Position numbers and translations under genes: made by a program. The notes beneath the pieces are model-generated. The model was not told the DNA's origin and ran no database searches. It saw nothing but the letters and a program-made list of their open reading frames with translations. This document shows positions 8,801-16,691 of a stretch of DNA of 19,180 nucleotides, in pieces (position 1 is the first letter of the stretch; every line of letters begins with the position of its first letter). Where the stretch lies: the NCBI GenBank assembly GCA_964539785.1, contig CAZIJQ010000052.1:1-19180 (forward strand), in the 5' to 3' direction. The DNA comes from JABMPO01 sp964539785. GTDB lineage: Bacteria > Fidelibacterota > Marinisomatia > Marinisomatales > TCS56.

Positions 8801-10555
8801 GATGTGGCAGATCTAATTGTGTTTGAAATGCACGCTGGTAGTGAATATTCCGTTACCCCCGGCAGCGGATACGATGTGGGCGCATTTCCAGATGACATTG
8901 CTCCCGATGAACAGTTTTCACGAACCAGTAATTATGGTATCACCGAATATATGCTCACGGGCGATGAAGATTACTCGCCGCGAATTAACGTCCCTCACAT
9001 GTGGGATCGGGCTATCAGGCAATTTGCGATCGATAATGGAGCGGATCTGGTGATCGTTCACCATCCCCATAAAATACAGGGGATTGAAGTTTACAACGGC
9101 AAGGTTATAGCTCATTCCCTGGGAAATTTTGTATTTGATCTGGATTACCCGGAGACTTATCCTTCAATGATATTGAACACGGAAATCGATTATCAGGGAT
9201 TTACAAATTTCACAATTACACCAGTTTATATTGATGACTACATCCCGGTTCCGGCAACGGGAGAGCTTGCTCTGCATATCTTGAACTATCTGGCCCACCG
9301 TTCCCGGCAACTGGATACTTATTTATTCATCAACCGGGAAAATAATCAGGCTATTGTTCAACTTGATACTCTTAATATGGAGCGAAATACTGTTTTATGT
9401 CAACTGGTTGCCGGTACTGAAAATCGTGGGGATTACTGGCTGACTGCCCCACTGCCGCTACCGCGTGCCGGCAGCATTTCGGTTATTGAAAACATCATTC
9501 CTGCTGGCAACTGGCAATACCGGTTGGGCCGTGAAAATATCTGGCATGGAAATTTTGAAGCGGAAGGCGCCACCAATTGGTATTTGAATGACAATGAAGA
9601 ATCGATGACCGATTCTATCGCTCGATTTGGACTGCGCTCATTACTTCATCATTATCCAACCCCTGGTAATTCAATCGTAACACGGCTCGAAGACCGCTGT
9701 ACACTGGAATCTGACAGTGCCTATACGATCCACGGTCATATGAGAAGTGATAATATTGGCGATGGTGATTTGGAAATTCGCTATTATTCCAGCCGAACCT
9801 CAACTTTTACTATCGGGACTGAAAACACGACCAGCATTGATACTAACGAAGAATGGCAATACTTCTACAAAGACTTAAGCGTCCCGAGTAATACAAATTA
9901 TTTTAACCTCTACCTAAACAGTACGGCGCCAAATACGGGATCGGGGAAAATCTGGTTTGATGATGTCGGATTAATTGAATGGTCCGTATGGAAAGATTTT
10001 GAGAATTATTCAACGATCATTAATCCAAATGACAATTATTTTGTTCAGGTTCGTTCGACAGATTTAGCTGATTCGATTACAATCAATTTCCGTGAGCATA
10101 TTTACGGACCGGTTGATCCAGTCAGCCCGGACTTCACCAGTAATCAGAGAATGGGACAATTACCGCTGACGGTGCAATTCTACAATAACTCTTCCGGAGC
10201 AACCGGTAGATGGCTCTGGGAATTTGGCGATGGGCAAATCAGCTACGATCAAAATCCAATTCACGTTTATACAACCCCTGGTACTTTCACCGTAAAATTG
10301 TGGGTCAGCGATTACGATAACCAACAGCTAATTGAGTCTAAACAAAATTACATCCTAGTTACATCTGATACGCCACCTTCGACTGGCGATATCAACAATG
10401 ATAATTCAGTAAATCACCTGGATGTACTACTTTGCTCGCAATTAATCTTTGGTCAAATAAGTGCTACCACCAGTCAATTCATAGCCGCTGATGTTAATTT
10501 TGATCTTCAGATTGATATCCTCGATCTCCTGGGAATTGTTGATTTAATTCAGTAA
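5807..10555 (+). CDS. Secreted multidomain protein: hydrolase-like domain, FN3, PKD, CapA metallophosphatase, dockerin
   Basis: The 1582-residue protein starts with a signal peptide (hydrophobic core about 10-22). Residues 60-440 form a hydrolase-like domain with VPHPCDD (186-192), GAGRE (215-219) and HTHSFDNSH (268-276). This pattern recalls N-formylglutamate-amidohydrolase or carboxypeptidase-like zinc enzymes, but the assignment is tentative. Then come an FN3 domain (about 447-545), a jelly-roll-like module (550-718), a PKD domain (720-815; WSFGDG at 762-767), a CapA/PGA_cap calcineurin-like phosphoesterase (about 820-1120), a second jelly-roll (1246-1390), a second PKD (1433-1520; WEFGDG) and a dockerin (1527-1582). 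CapA motifs are complete: GDIML (824-828), NLECPL (865-870), NNHTLDFG (906-913), HHPH (1085-1088) and HSLGNF (1103-1108). The dockerin has two calcium loops, DINNDNSVNHLD and DVNFDLQIDILD. CapA proteins are linked to poly-gamma-glutamate capsules; here the protein is exported and no other capsule genes are nearby. The ribosome binding site is weak, but the signal peptide fits this ATG. Confidence 0.88.
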   Translation: MPSSIFHKHAVTTILLIVFISSMHGEVIYEYGSILEFIGGNSSTTAYDNYISHVSEGIVSPGYNDYGPDTLDVQNNDFGDYRIIPPDSPILDYWRAIFGELINNNIQSVDVLLTDSLSSFNYDIVHFVDTVFTRSYYLIRERLDSNYYDENMIVNPDDDVAGSFRNGWGLYLISPSASRSNLLIEVPHPCDDFIAPYFATELFTQCDAFALAIAGAGREVRWTGIPPYNNGKSRSDPSRNANSVFQIFHEVISDSLIQIGPHSPLVLHTHSFDNSHTDFKSIVLSAGVYQPNANKPIRDITADNLDFVNFTMEYPIAENTFGVHTPVHVTDYFQIHYSGEFYYHGQDADYELPHSYELLGPYNGVQMVYSQLNHYSASVYEPWVQIELDEKPELFDQMNLPLSELYAGDYPTSYRNYSILLDYYQPFISAINSYLTNWETILDTIPPADILPFYPSVVEPNSIKLHWNPVDDTNFKTYRIVFNEDSITSNFHFWDNSTYAGLANMRRDNVVITGLVADLDYEFKISAEDHFGNSNQLSNPAYNYIPGHSTPIIIADFDSGGINLVPYPNEDNHPNAWTIDTSNVAENSTHSLKLTGNTWKVLAIDSPVISENSVWLTSAYIAQISEIQGIGIMDSLNVLFYSFAGTQEVDPEEWIPVYQGFFEEENWATYHLPVGHDWFAFFDYLPHLTHIVFINDQDEGTPGTVYFDNIIDVTGDLSIPPQLSISYSRGSLFRDSNNNRSIDISFSAVINDIDSYIHDYYWSFGDGSHSSDISPVHTYNIEDDHEYTVMLEVCDETDLWGRAVINVDVDPGITQFPIKLNFVGDIMLARDYEDDGGIIASNGVESIFEPTLAILGEAADITVVNLECPLTDQGTEHPTKSVTFRGSPANAAGLDYAGVDIVSLANNHTLDFGLEGLQQTQSVLTDKGILHSGAGVNSYAAEQPVFSSVAGVNIAFFSVSDRTGQYNNSQPYLQAGLNKPGFAYMTPYNIIQQIESVRDVADLIVFEMHAGSEYSVTPGSGYDVGAFPDDIAPDEQFSRTSNYGITEYMLTGDEDYSPRINVPHMWDRAIRQFAIDNGADLVIVHHPHKIQGIEVYNGKVIAHSLGNFVFDLDYPETYPSMILNTEIDYQGFTNFTITPVYIDDYIPVPATGELALHILNYLAHRSRQLDTYLFINRENNQAIVQLDTLNMERNTVLCQLVAGTENRGDYWLTAPLPLPRAGSISVIENIIPAGNWQYRLGRENIWHGNFEAEGATNWYLNDNEESMTDSIARFGLRSLLHHYPTPGNSIVTRLEDRCTLESDSAYTIHGHMRSDNIGDGDLEIRYYSSRTSTFTIGTENTTSIDTNEEWQYFYKDLSVPSNTNYFNLYLNSTAPNTGSGKIWFDDVGLIEWSVWKDFENYSTIINPNDNYFVQVRSTDLADSITINFREHIYGPVDPVSPDFTSNQRMGQLPLTVQFYNNSSGATGRWLWEFGDGQISYDQNPIHVYTTPGTFTVKLWVSDYDNQQLIESKQNYILVTSDTPPSTGDINNDNSVNHLDVLLCSQLIFGQISATTSQFIAADVNFDLQIDILDLLGIVDLIQ

Positions 10556-10693
10556 TTATTCAATTCAATTTCCATAGATGGTAATCTTTTGAAATAAATT
10601 TGTTTATAATTAAAATCAGCCACGATTCCAATAGCAAAATAGTAGTTCAACATTCACAAAATATTCAATACTTAAACTATCAGGAGAGACTCA

Positions 10694-10996
10694 GTGGAGC
10701 AGGATTATCTGAACGATCCCGAATTTCAAGAATTAATACGGGAATATATCCAATATTTATCTGACAATCTGGTTGAAATAAAAGAAGATCTGAACAATAG
10801 TGATTATCTTAAAGTTCAGAAATTCGGTCATAATCTAAAAGGTAGCGGCGGCGGATACGGCTTGATGGAAATGAGTAAAATAGGCCAGAAAATAGAAGAA
10901 GCTGCCAAAAGCCAGAAATTGGATTTGTTGAACGAGCTGATAACTCAATTTGAGGTTGAATTAAAATCAGCTAAGAAAAAATATTCAATGGAATAA
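10694..10996 (+). CDS. Stand-alone HPt (histidine phosphotransfer) protein
   Basis: The 100-residue protein fits a single HPt four-helix bundle. The phospho-accepting histidine is H46 in FGHNLKGSGGGYG (44-56), which matches the HPt consensus H-x-L-K-G-S-x-x-x-x-G. No membrane segment or other domain is present. The start is a GTG at 10694 with AGGAGA eight bases upstream, a strong ribosome binding site that decides the start. The gene lies 46 bp before the receiver-GGDEF gene on the same strand, so it probably relays phosphate between a histidine kinase encoded elsewhere and a receiver, perhaps the one next door. The 138-bp gap upstream separates it from the CapA-like gene and probably holds its promoter. 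Confidence 0.88.
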   Translation: MEQDYLNDPEFQELIREYIQYLSDNLVEIKEDLNNSDYLKVQKFGHNLKGSGGGYGLMEMSKIGQKIEEAAKSQKLDLLNELITQFEVELKSAKKKYSME

Positions 10997-11031
10997 ACTG
11001 GCCGGGTCAATTTTCATTATAATAATACTGT

Positions 11032-11036
11032 AAGGG
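11032..11036 (+). promoter_or_regulatory. Ribosome binding site of the receiver-GGDEF gene
   Basis: AAGGG lies six bases before the ATG at 11043. It fixes the start of the receiver domain and indicates that the interrupted gene still carries a normal initiation signal. Confidence 0.6.
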
Positions 11037-11042
11037 TTTCAA

Positions 11043-11936
11043 ATGCAAAAACAAGCAAAAATACTGATTTTAGAAGACGATCCGTATTTTGTTTATCCAA
11101 TCCGCTACCATCTTGAGAAAGCCGGTTACGAAATTTCGGTAATGGATATTGTAAAGAATCTCGAAGCATCACAGGAAATGATTTTTCAATATTCTCCCAA
11201 TATCATTCTTTGCGATATCAAGATGCAGCCAACCGGTTTTGAAATTCTCAAGGTAATTAAAAATCATACACAACTACGATTCATTCCATTCATTTTCCTA
11301 ACTGGAGTGGAATCCCTCCCCGACTAAGTACGTGCCTATCATGGTGGTGTTGATGATTTTATCATCAAGCCAATTGAAAAAGATGTGCTATTAGCTAAAA
11401 TCACTTCGATATTAAATCGCCAGTCTAACCTGGATTCCGCTATCTATCTAGATGCATTGACACAAATATATAACCGTCGGTTTTTTGAGAAAGAATTAGC
11501 CCGCCAGATGAACCTGCATCGGCGCCACAAGGATAAATTCACCCTGGCAATGTTGGACCTCGATCATTTTAAATCTATCAACGATACTTACGGTCACAGT
11601 CTGGGTGATCTGGCTTTGATAGGTTTTACCAGATTTATCCAATCACAAATCCGAAGTACTGATATTTTTTCGCGCTGGGGAGGCGAAGAATTTGTATTGA
11701 TCATGGAGCGATCTGATAAATTGGGAGCAGTAAAAACTCTGGAAAACATTCTCAAAAATATATTAAATGAAGTATTAATCCGTGCCAACGATCAAGATAT
11801 AAAAATCAGCTTCAGTGCCGGTGTTGCACAGTTTCCCGATGATGGTAATAATAATAAAGAATTGATAGATGCAGCAGATAAAGCCACGTACCTTGCTAAA
11901 ACCAGTGGTCGGTCGCAGGTAAAGTACGCTGAATAA
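11043..11936 (+). pseudogene. Receiver-GGDEF response regulator (diguanylate cyclase) interrupted by an in-frame TAA
   Basis: Read through its stop, this gene encodes a 297-residue receiver plus GGDEF protein, the PleD/WspR-like plan without extras. The receiver has acidic residues E11-D13, phospho-acceptor D58 (CDIKM) and T87 (FLTG). A TAA at 11325-11327 (codon 95) follows LPD. The same frame then continues with VRAYHGGVDDFIIKP, which is exactly the expected end of a receiver including the conserved Lys-Pro (K109-P110). The GGDEF domain is intact: DLDHFKSINDTYGH (172-185), RWGGEEF (211-217), and an RxxD product-inhibition site RSTD (204-207) five residues before GGEEF. No frameshift is involved; a single base change explains the stop. 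A GTG at 11385 could open a shorter product but would cut off the end of the receiver and has no clear ribosome binding site. The causes could be a true nonsense mutation, stop readthrough, or a sequencing or assembly error. Confidence 0.85.
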
Positions 11937-11952
11937 TTAACCTTATTGATAG

Positions 11953-11988
11953 AAAAAACCCCCCGGTGTAACACTGGGGGTTTTTTTT
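11953..11988. terminator. Bidirectional rho-independent terminator
   Basis: A run of six A leads into CCCCC-CG-GTG, loop TAA, CAC-T-GGGGG, then eight T. The hairpin has a strong GC lower stem with a small internal mismatch. A-tract and T-tract on opposite sides make it work on both strands. It sits 16 bases after the receiver-GGDEF stop and 18 bases after the stop of the convergent TPR gene, so it can end both transcripts. Confidence 0.9.
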
Positions 11989-12006
11989 ATGTATTTTAAT
12001 AGCAGT

Positions 12007-13578
12007 TTACAGTTTGCTTAATTTTTTCTGAGCTGATTTTGCGTTTTTAGATTCAGGATAATTTTCTACGATTGTTGTGAGTACTTCTTTTAATTTGGAA
12101 TTATCCTTCAAGCGTTTGCTATAAATACTTACACATTTTTCCAATGTCGGTAATGCACGATCAGAGTCGGGATAAGTCTGGGAAACTGAAAGGTATTCCA
12201 CAACAGCTTCCTTATACTTCTTTTCTGACTCGTAAAGAATTCCGCATCTCTCCAAAGCTTCTACCGCAGCGGGCAATTTAGAATATAACTGAGCCGCATA
12301 ATGATAGGTCGAAACGGCTTTCTCTAATTGATTCAATTGAGATGCTTGAATTTCACCTAAACGCATTAAACAATCGATAGCTTCTGGTTTGTCAGGATAG
12401 GTATCAGCAAAAGTCTGATATTCATCCACAGCCTGCACCCAATCTTTCAGTTCGTTATCAGCAATCAAGGCGATTTGATATTGGGCCGCAGATGCCAGTG
12501 TGTCAGTTGGATATCGTAATAAAAAATTTCGGAAAGTGACGCTGGCCACGTCAAAGTCCTTGAAATTGTCTGATTGAATAATTCCTTTATTAAATAGAAC
12601 AAACGGCAATTCAGAACTACGAGGATACATAGTCAAAATTTTAACGTAGCGCAAATAGCAACTATGGAATTTTTCAGTATTATATTCATGATCGGCCAGC
12701 CATAATAACACCACGCTTGCTTTATTGGCATTAGGGAATAGTCGTAGAAATTCCGCAGCTTCGTTGGTATAAAGCATTGTAACAGCTTCATCTTCAAAGT
12801 TTTTAATAGTATTTAGAAAAGCAAAATACCTTTCGGATTCATCATCAGATGTTTCTCCAAAACCATCCAATGCGATCATTAGCTTATCTTTTCTATCCCG
12901 AAAGTATTTCTCTGATTCAAATAATTCGATTCCGGTTTGACGCACATTTCCGAAAATTTCCGAATTGGGATACAGGTATAGAAACTTAAAATATTCCACA
13001 GTCACTTCCGGCCAATCTGCACGACTGATATAAGTATTAAAAATAAAACTTTGTATCACATCTGAATTTGCTTCTGGGAAATAGGCCGACAAATACCGGT
13101 TATATTCTTCCAATTTTAATTGCGTGATATCCTCACCAGAACTGAGCTTACCAAGCAATCCGCCAGCAGATTTGCGCTCCTCGCTGTCAAGCTCCTTTAA
13201 GTAACTAAGAAAATCTTCTTCTAACGCTTCTTTGGTAAATATTTCCTCCATCACATCGGAAGGCATGAAATCAAGTAAAGATGAAGCTTTGATCTCAGGA
13301 TTTACTTCGGTAGCGGGTTCAGATTTCTTTTCAACCGGGGTGTCCTCAACAGGATCGTCAATGATTTCCTGTTTAATCTCCGCTTCTGGTACTGGTTCCG
13401 AGACTATTGAAGTGTCTTGGACAGCTTCTTCCGTATTCGTTACAACTTCAGCTGCGTTTTCGGAAGTTTCTTCGATTATCCCAGATAAACTATCAGGTTC
13501 ATTTGCTGTAGTTGAATCCTGTGTATAAACGGTACTTATCAGGATGATCAGGCCGATTATAATTTTTTCTCTTAACAT
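12007..13578 (-). CDS. Exported TPR-repeat protein (CpoB/YbgF-like) with acidic linker
   Basis: From the ATG at 13578 the protein is 523 residues. It begins with a signal peptide (hydrophobic core IIIGLIILISTVY), followed by about 90 residues rich in Glu, Val, Thr and Pro that look disordered. The rest is alpha-helical, with tetratricopeptide-like repeats marked by recurring YP/FP turns: YPNSE, FPNANKA, YPRSSE, YPTDTLA, YPDKPEA, YPDSDRA and YPESKNA. Such repeats are typical of periplasmic scaffold proteins such as CpoB/YbgF or BamD, but there is no coiled-coil or lipobox to place it exactly. A TTG six bases upstream (13584) could also start; GAGGG at 13589-13593 is ten bases from the ATG and only four from the TTG, so I prefer the ATG. 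It follows the M36-like peptidase gene by about 140 bp on the same strand and may share its transcript. Confidence 0.8.
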   Translation of the reverse strand: MLREKIIIGLIILISTVYTQDSTTANEPDSLSGIIEETSENAAEVVTNTEEAVQDTSIVSEPVPEAEIKQEIIDDPVEDTPVEKKSEPATEVNPEIKASSLLDFMPSDVMEEIFTKEALEEDFLSYLKELDSEERKSAGGLLGKLSSGEDITQLKLEEYNRYLSAYFPEANSDVIQSFIFNTYISRADWPEVTVEYFKFLYLYPNSEIFGNVRQTGIELFESEKYFRDRKDKLMIALDGFGETSDDESERYFAFLNTIKNFEDEAVTMLYTNEAAEFLRLFPNANKASVVLLWLADHEYNTEKFHSCYLRYVKILTMYPRSSELPFVLFNKGIIQSDNFKDFDVASVTFRNFLLRYPTDTLASAAQYQIALIADNELKDWVQAVDEYQTFADTYPDKPEAIDCLMRLGEIQASQLNQLEKAVSTYHYAAQLYSKLPAAVEALERCGILYESEKKYKEAVVEYLSVSQTYPDSDRALPTLEKCVSIYSKRLKDNSKLKEVLTTIVENYPESKNAKSAQKKLSKL

Positions 13579-13725
13579 CTTCAATAAGCCCTCGTACGAT
13601 TATGGTTTATTTTTATCATATAATATTTGATATGCGAATTAGCTCGAATATCCCGAAAATGGTAAACATTTCGCCAGCACAAAATGAATATAAATCGTGG
13701 CTTTACTCATAATGACAGTAACTAT

Positions 13726-16509
13726 CTAATTGTTAATTACTATTGATACCAGGGTCAGTACATCTAAAACATTTATGTTTCCATCCTGCCTGATATCAGC
13801 AACGTAGCGTTGAAGCGCAGTAGGTTCAAAACGATGTAAAATGATATCAACTAGCAGAGTGATATCAAATACATCAATAGAATTATCAAAATTGATGTCG
13901 CCCAAAGTGTAGTCCAGGGAAATTCCATTGATTATCGTGATATCATCGACAGCCGCTTCCACCAGCGAGCCACCTCCATTGTCATCGGCAATATACTTTA
14001 ACCACAACTGATTCGGTTGAGACAGATATTGCCCAACCAAAAATTGATGATAAGTCCATTCGGCCGCCGATTCGGTAGTGTTTTCAACATCAATCCAATT
14101 CAGACTATCGCCGGATATTTGTACTTGCCAAAAATCCGAGCCTGGGTTATCTCCCGTATTATTTGTATACCAACGCCAGTAGGTCAAGATCGGATCAAGA
14201 TAACCAGTGAGATCAATCGCCGGTGAAATGAGGGTCGTTTTCCCGCCATCGATATCATTATCGCCCACATTGCTTCCATTGAAGTCGGCATTACCCGTAA
14301 CAAAACATTTCACTCCTTGTGGACTATGGTCATTTTCAGGTTGGACCGGCAAGCCGTTGGTAAATGTTCCGATGGGATCGACCTGTTCCCAGATGCCAGT
14401 AGTGGCGTTATCACCAGCTATTCCCATTGTCCAATCGGATACGACTTCGACCTGATCCTCGAAAATCGTCTGGAAATCCAATAAACTACCTACTAAAAAG
14501 AAATAAGTTATAGCCGGCGCCAAGGCAGGAGCATACATTTCAGTTCCTATTGCATCGGTGGCATGGATATAATAGCTGACAATTGACCCTGTGGGTTGCG
14601 CTGGAATACTGGCCGTAAAATTCCCATTACCATCATTCTGCATATCTATTTGATTGATTACATTGCTGACGATGTAAGTTAAAACCGCGGCTACAATATC
14701 ACCATGAATAGACGATATAATCGCATTAATGGCTATGGGATTTTGGGTGTCTGTGGTGTTTACTATCGGAGTATGAGCGATACCATATTCCGGTATTGGT
14801 GAACTCACATTATGCTGGTCAAAAGCAGTGGTAATTGGAATAAAATTCGGTGTCCCATTTAACAATGTCCCATCGTTATCATCGACCAATAATATCTCAG
14901 TCAGTAAATCAGGAACAGTAGTCGGTCTGCCAAACATGCTCCAGCGGAATAATGTGTCCGAGTGGACGATTGCCGCTGCTGAGTCACCATAGCTGGCAAT
15001 CAAATTCTCGCGCATTTTCCAAAGTGCTCCCATAGTGATTTCTCCCAGGCAATGTACCTGACCGTTACATTCAGGCGCTGGCCATTGGCGAAGATTCGTT
15101 CCGTCGCGCAAACAATTACCCGGCGTACCGAAAAAACCGTCACCCATGCAATGGGTATTCAACTGGGTCATCGCTGCATAATCGCTGAAGCCCTCGCCCA
15201 TACCCGATGCGGTAGGTGATGAAAATGGTGAATAAGCGAATTGGGTGAGACCGTGCTGATATTCATGATAAATGACGTCGGCCATCTGATCGGTGGCAGA
15301 GCAGCCGCCACCTTCCGAGAACATATTAATTCCAAATCCATCCCAGTAGGCATTACAAGGCCAAAGATTGTCTTCGGGTCCAATATTTACCGCCGCTGGC
15401 ATACTGTAATTAGCTCCACTGAAATTATTGTCCAGACTTAACATCCAATCATGTACTTGATTTCCGTGATAATAAGTATCCCTTTCTCCGGCTATTGAAT
15501 TCAAATTTGTGAAATTGACATTATAGGTATCCCCAGGATCCACCGTGGCGACAATTGAAGCGTCAGTAACATTTCTAGCATCAATATCAATAAATGATCC
15601 GAAGAACTCCACAGTTACTACTCGCGGGACAGTCCCTACCTCGATACTGTAATAGCCGTTTTCATCTGAATAGGTATCACCCACACCGGCAACCTCTACT
15701 TTAATATTACGCAAGGGTCGGCTGATTGGAGTACCATATGGTAAATACTTGACCATTCCAGTAATATGTCCGGAGATTGTACTTTCTTCTACACGGTCGA
15801 ACAGAGATAACAAATCACCCGAATGAGCATCGATCCAAACCTCATAGTTGCTAACTGAGCGACGAAATCGATCAGGATCATCATGATGCACATACAAGCC
15901 CATGCGCCAGGCCAGATGATAGTGGAGATCCTCAGTCCGATCAACATAGATATAAAGTTCCGGTTGTTCCAGCACCCGGTCGCCGTTAGCGCTAAAATAT
16001 TCGGTAATAAACTGGGCAGTTTCTAATGCTATAGGGGACGAAACTGTCGGGATATGATCGAGATCAATATCAGGATAAACGGTGGCTCCCGTTATAATTA
16101 ATTGGTTGGATGAACGAAATCGAAAATCGATCCGCGATTGGTAAACCGGAATAGAATTGTAGGTCTGACGGTATATCAAATAATTCAGCTTTCCGGATTT
16201 CTGATTGACTTCCAGCTTCAATTCAGCCGGATTTAATCGATAGATCTCAGGAAATTGTGTTACCAATGCTTCAGCAATCGCTGGCAGTTCCTGAATATTC
16301 TGTCGAATAATTAGCGGTGTAACATCCACCAGTATTTGTGTCACCGATCCGGATTGACCATCGAAACTGGCAACAGCCTTGGTTCCAAACGCTGCTCGCA
16401 CTTGATTAATTGTCACCGGTTGTACTGCCGAATCCTGCTCAGAATTAGCTTGCAGATTTACAGTTAACGATAAAACAAGTACACTGAATACGGTAATTAT
16501 TTTTCTCAT
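13726..16509 (-). CDS. Secreted M36-like (fungalysin-type) metallopeptidase with dockerin
   Basis: The protein is 927 residues from the ATG at 16509. A signal peptide is followed by an FTP/PepSY-type propeptide (about 55-240, ending in WIDAHSGDLL, typical of thermolysin-like precursors) and a carboxypeptidase-regulatory-like beta domain (about 245-320). The catalytic domain spans about 335-590: zinc motif HEYQH (415-419), third ligand E439 in GEGFSD (438-443), and VHCLGEITMGALWKMR further on, which matches the M36 pattern H-x-x-G-E-(I/V)-W-x-x-x-L-W closely. Cysteines around the active site suggest disulfides. A jelly-roll/MAM-like domain (about 685-865) precedes a dockerin whose two calcium loops are DINFDNSIDVFD (871-882) and DIRQDGNINVLD (905-916). 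A GTG four codons upstream (16521) is possible, but its G is part of the purine stretch AAGAGAG that would serve as ribosome binding site, so the ATG is preferred. The likely role is an extracellular or surface protease, made as an inactive precursor. Confidence 0.9.
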   Translation of the reverse strand: MRKIITVFSVLVLSLTVNLQANSEQDSAVQPVTINQVRAAFGTKAVASFDGQSGSVTQILVDVTPLIIRQNIQELPAIAEALVTQFPEIYRLNPAELKLEVNQKSGKLNYLIYRQTYNSIPVYQSRIDFRFRSSNQLIITGATVYPDIDLDHIPTVSSPIALETAQFITEYFSANGDRVLEQPELYIYVDRTEDLHYHLAWRMGLYVHHDDPDRFRRSVSNYEVWIDAHSGDLLSLFDRVEESTISGHITGMVKYLPYGTPISRPLRNIKVEVAGVGDTYSDENGYYSIEVGTVPRVVTVEFFGSFIDIDARNVTDASIVATVDPGDTYNVNFTNLNSIAGERDTYYHGNQVHDWMLSLDNNFSGANYSMPAAVNIGPEDNLWPCNAYWDGFGINMFSEGGGCSATDQMADVIYHEYQHGLTQFAYSPFSSPTASGMGEGFSDYAAMTQLNTHCMGDGFFGTPGNCLRDGTNLRQWPAPECNGQVHCLGEITMGALWKMRENLIASYGDSAAAIVHSDTLFRWSMFGRPTTVPDLLTEILLVDDNDGTLLNGTPNFIPITTAFDQHNVSSPIPEYGIAHTPIVNTTDTQNPIAINAIISSIHGDIVAAVLTYIVSNVINQIDMQNDGNGNFTASIPAQPTGSIVSYYIHATDAIGTEMYAPALAPAITYFFLVGSLLDFQTIFEDQVEVVSDWTMGIAGDNATTGIWEQVDPIGTFTNGLPVQPENDHSPQGVKCFVTGNADFNGSNVGDNDIDGGKTTLISPAIDLTGYLDPILTYWRWYTNNTGDNPGSDFWQVQISGDSLNWIDVENTTESAAEWTYHQFLVGQYLSQPNQLWLKYIADDNGGGSLVEAAVDDITIINGISLDYTLGDINFDNSIDVFDITLLVDIILHRFEPTALQRYVADIRQDGNINVLDVLTLVSIVINN

Positions 16510-16691
16510 AGTTGCTTGCACTCTCTTATACCACTATTGTTGGAGTCATTGGACCGATGATCAATTATTTAAATTTCGCTGAAAATTATCTCTAAAAGTA
16601 ATAGATATCTTAGTATTAATAAAAATTCTAATTGAACATTTTTCTGAAAATACTTTTTTTGATAACCTTCTATAAATGTAATATCCCAACT

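Noticed and set aside
10589..10610. Sigma-70-like promoter before the HPt gene (TTGAAA and TATAAT)
   Set aside because: The two boxes are only 10 bases apart instead of about 17. The region is AT-rich, so TATAAT alone carries little weight.
11385..11936. Separate GGDEF gene starting at the GTG at 11385
   Set aside because: It would start inside the last part of the receiver domain, has no clear ribosome binding site, and is in the same frame as the upstream ORF. One interrupted gene explains the data better, although re-initiation cannot be excluded.
13232..13528. Plus-strand frame of 98 codons, rich in Ser and Thr
   Set aside because: It is the complement of the acidic, repetitive linker of the TPR protein. 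The low-complexity composition of that linker creates the open frame.
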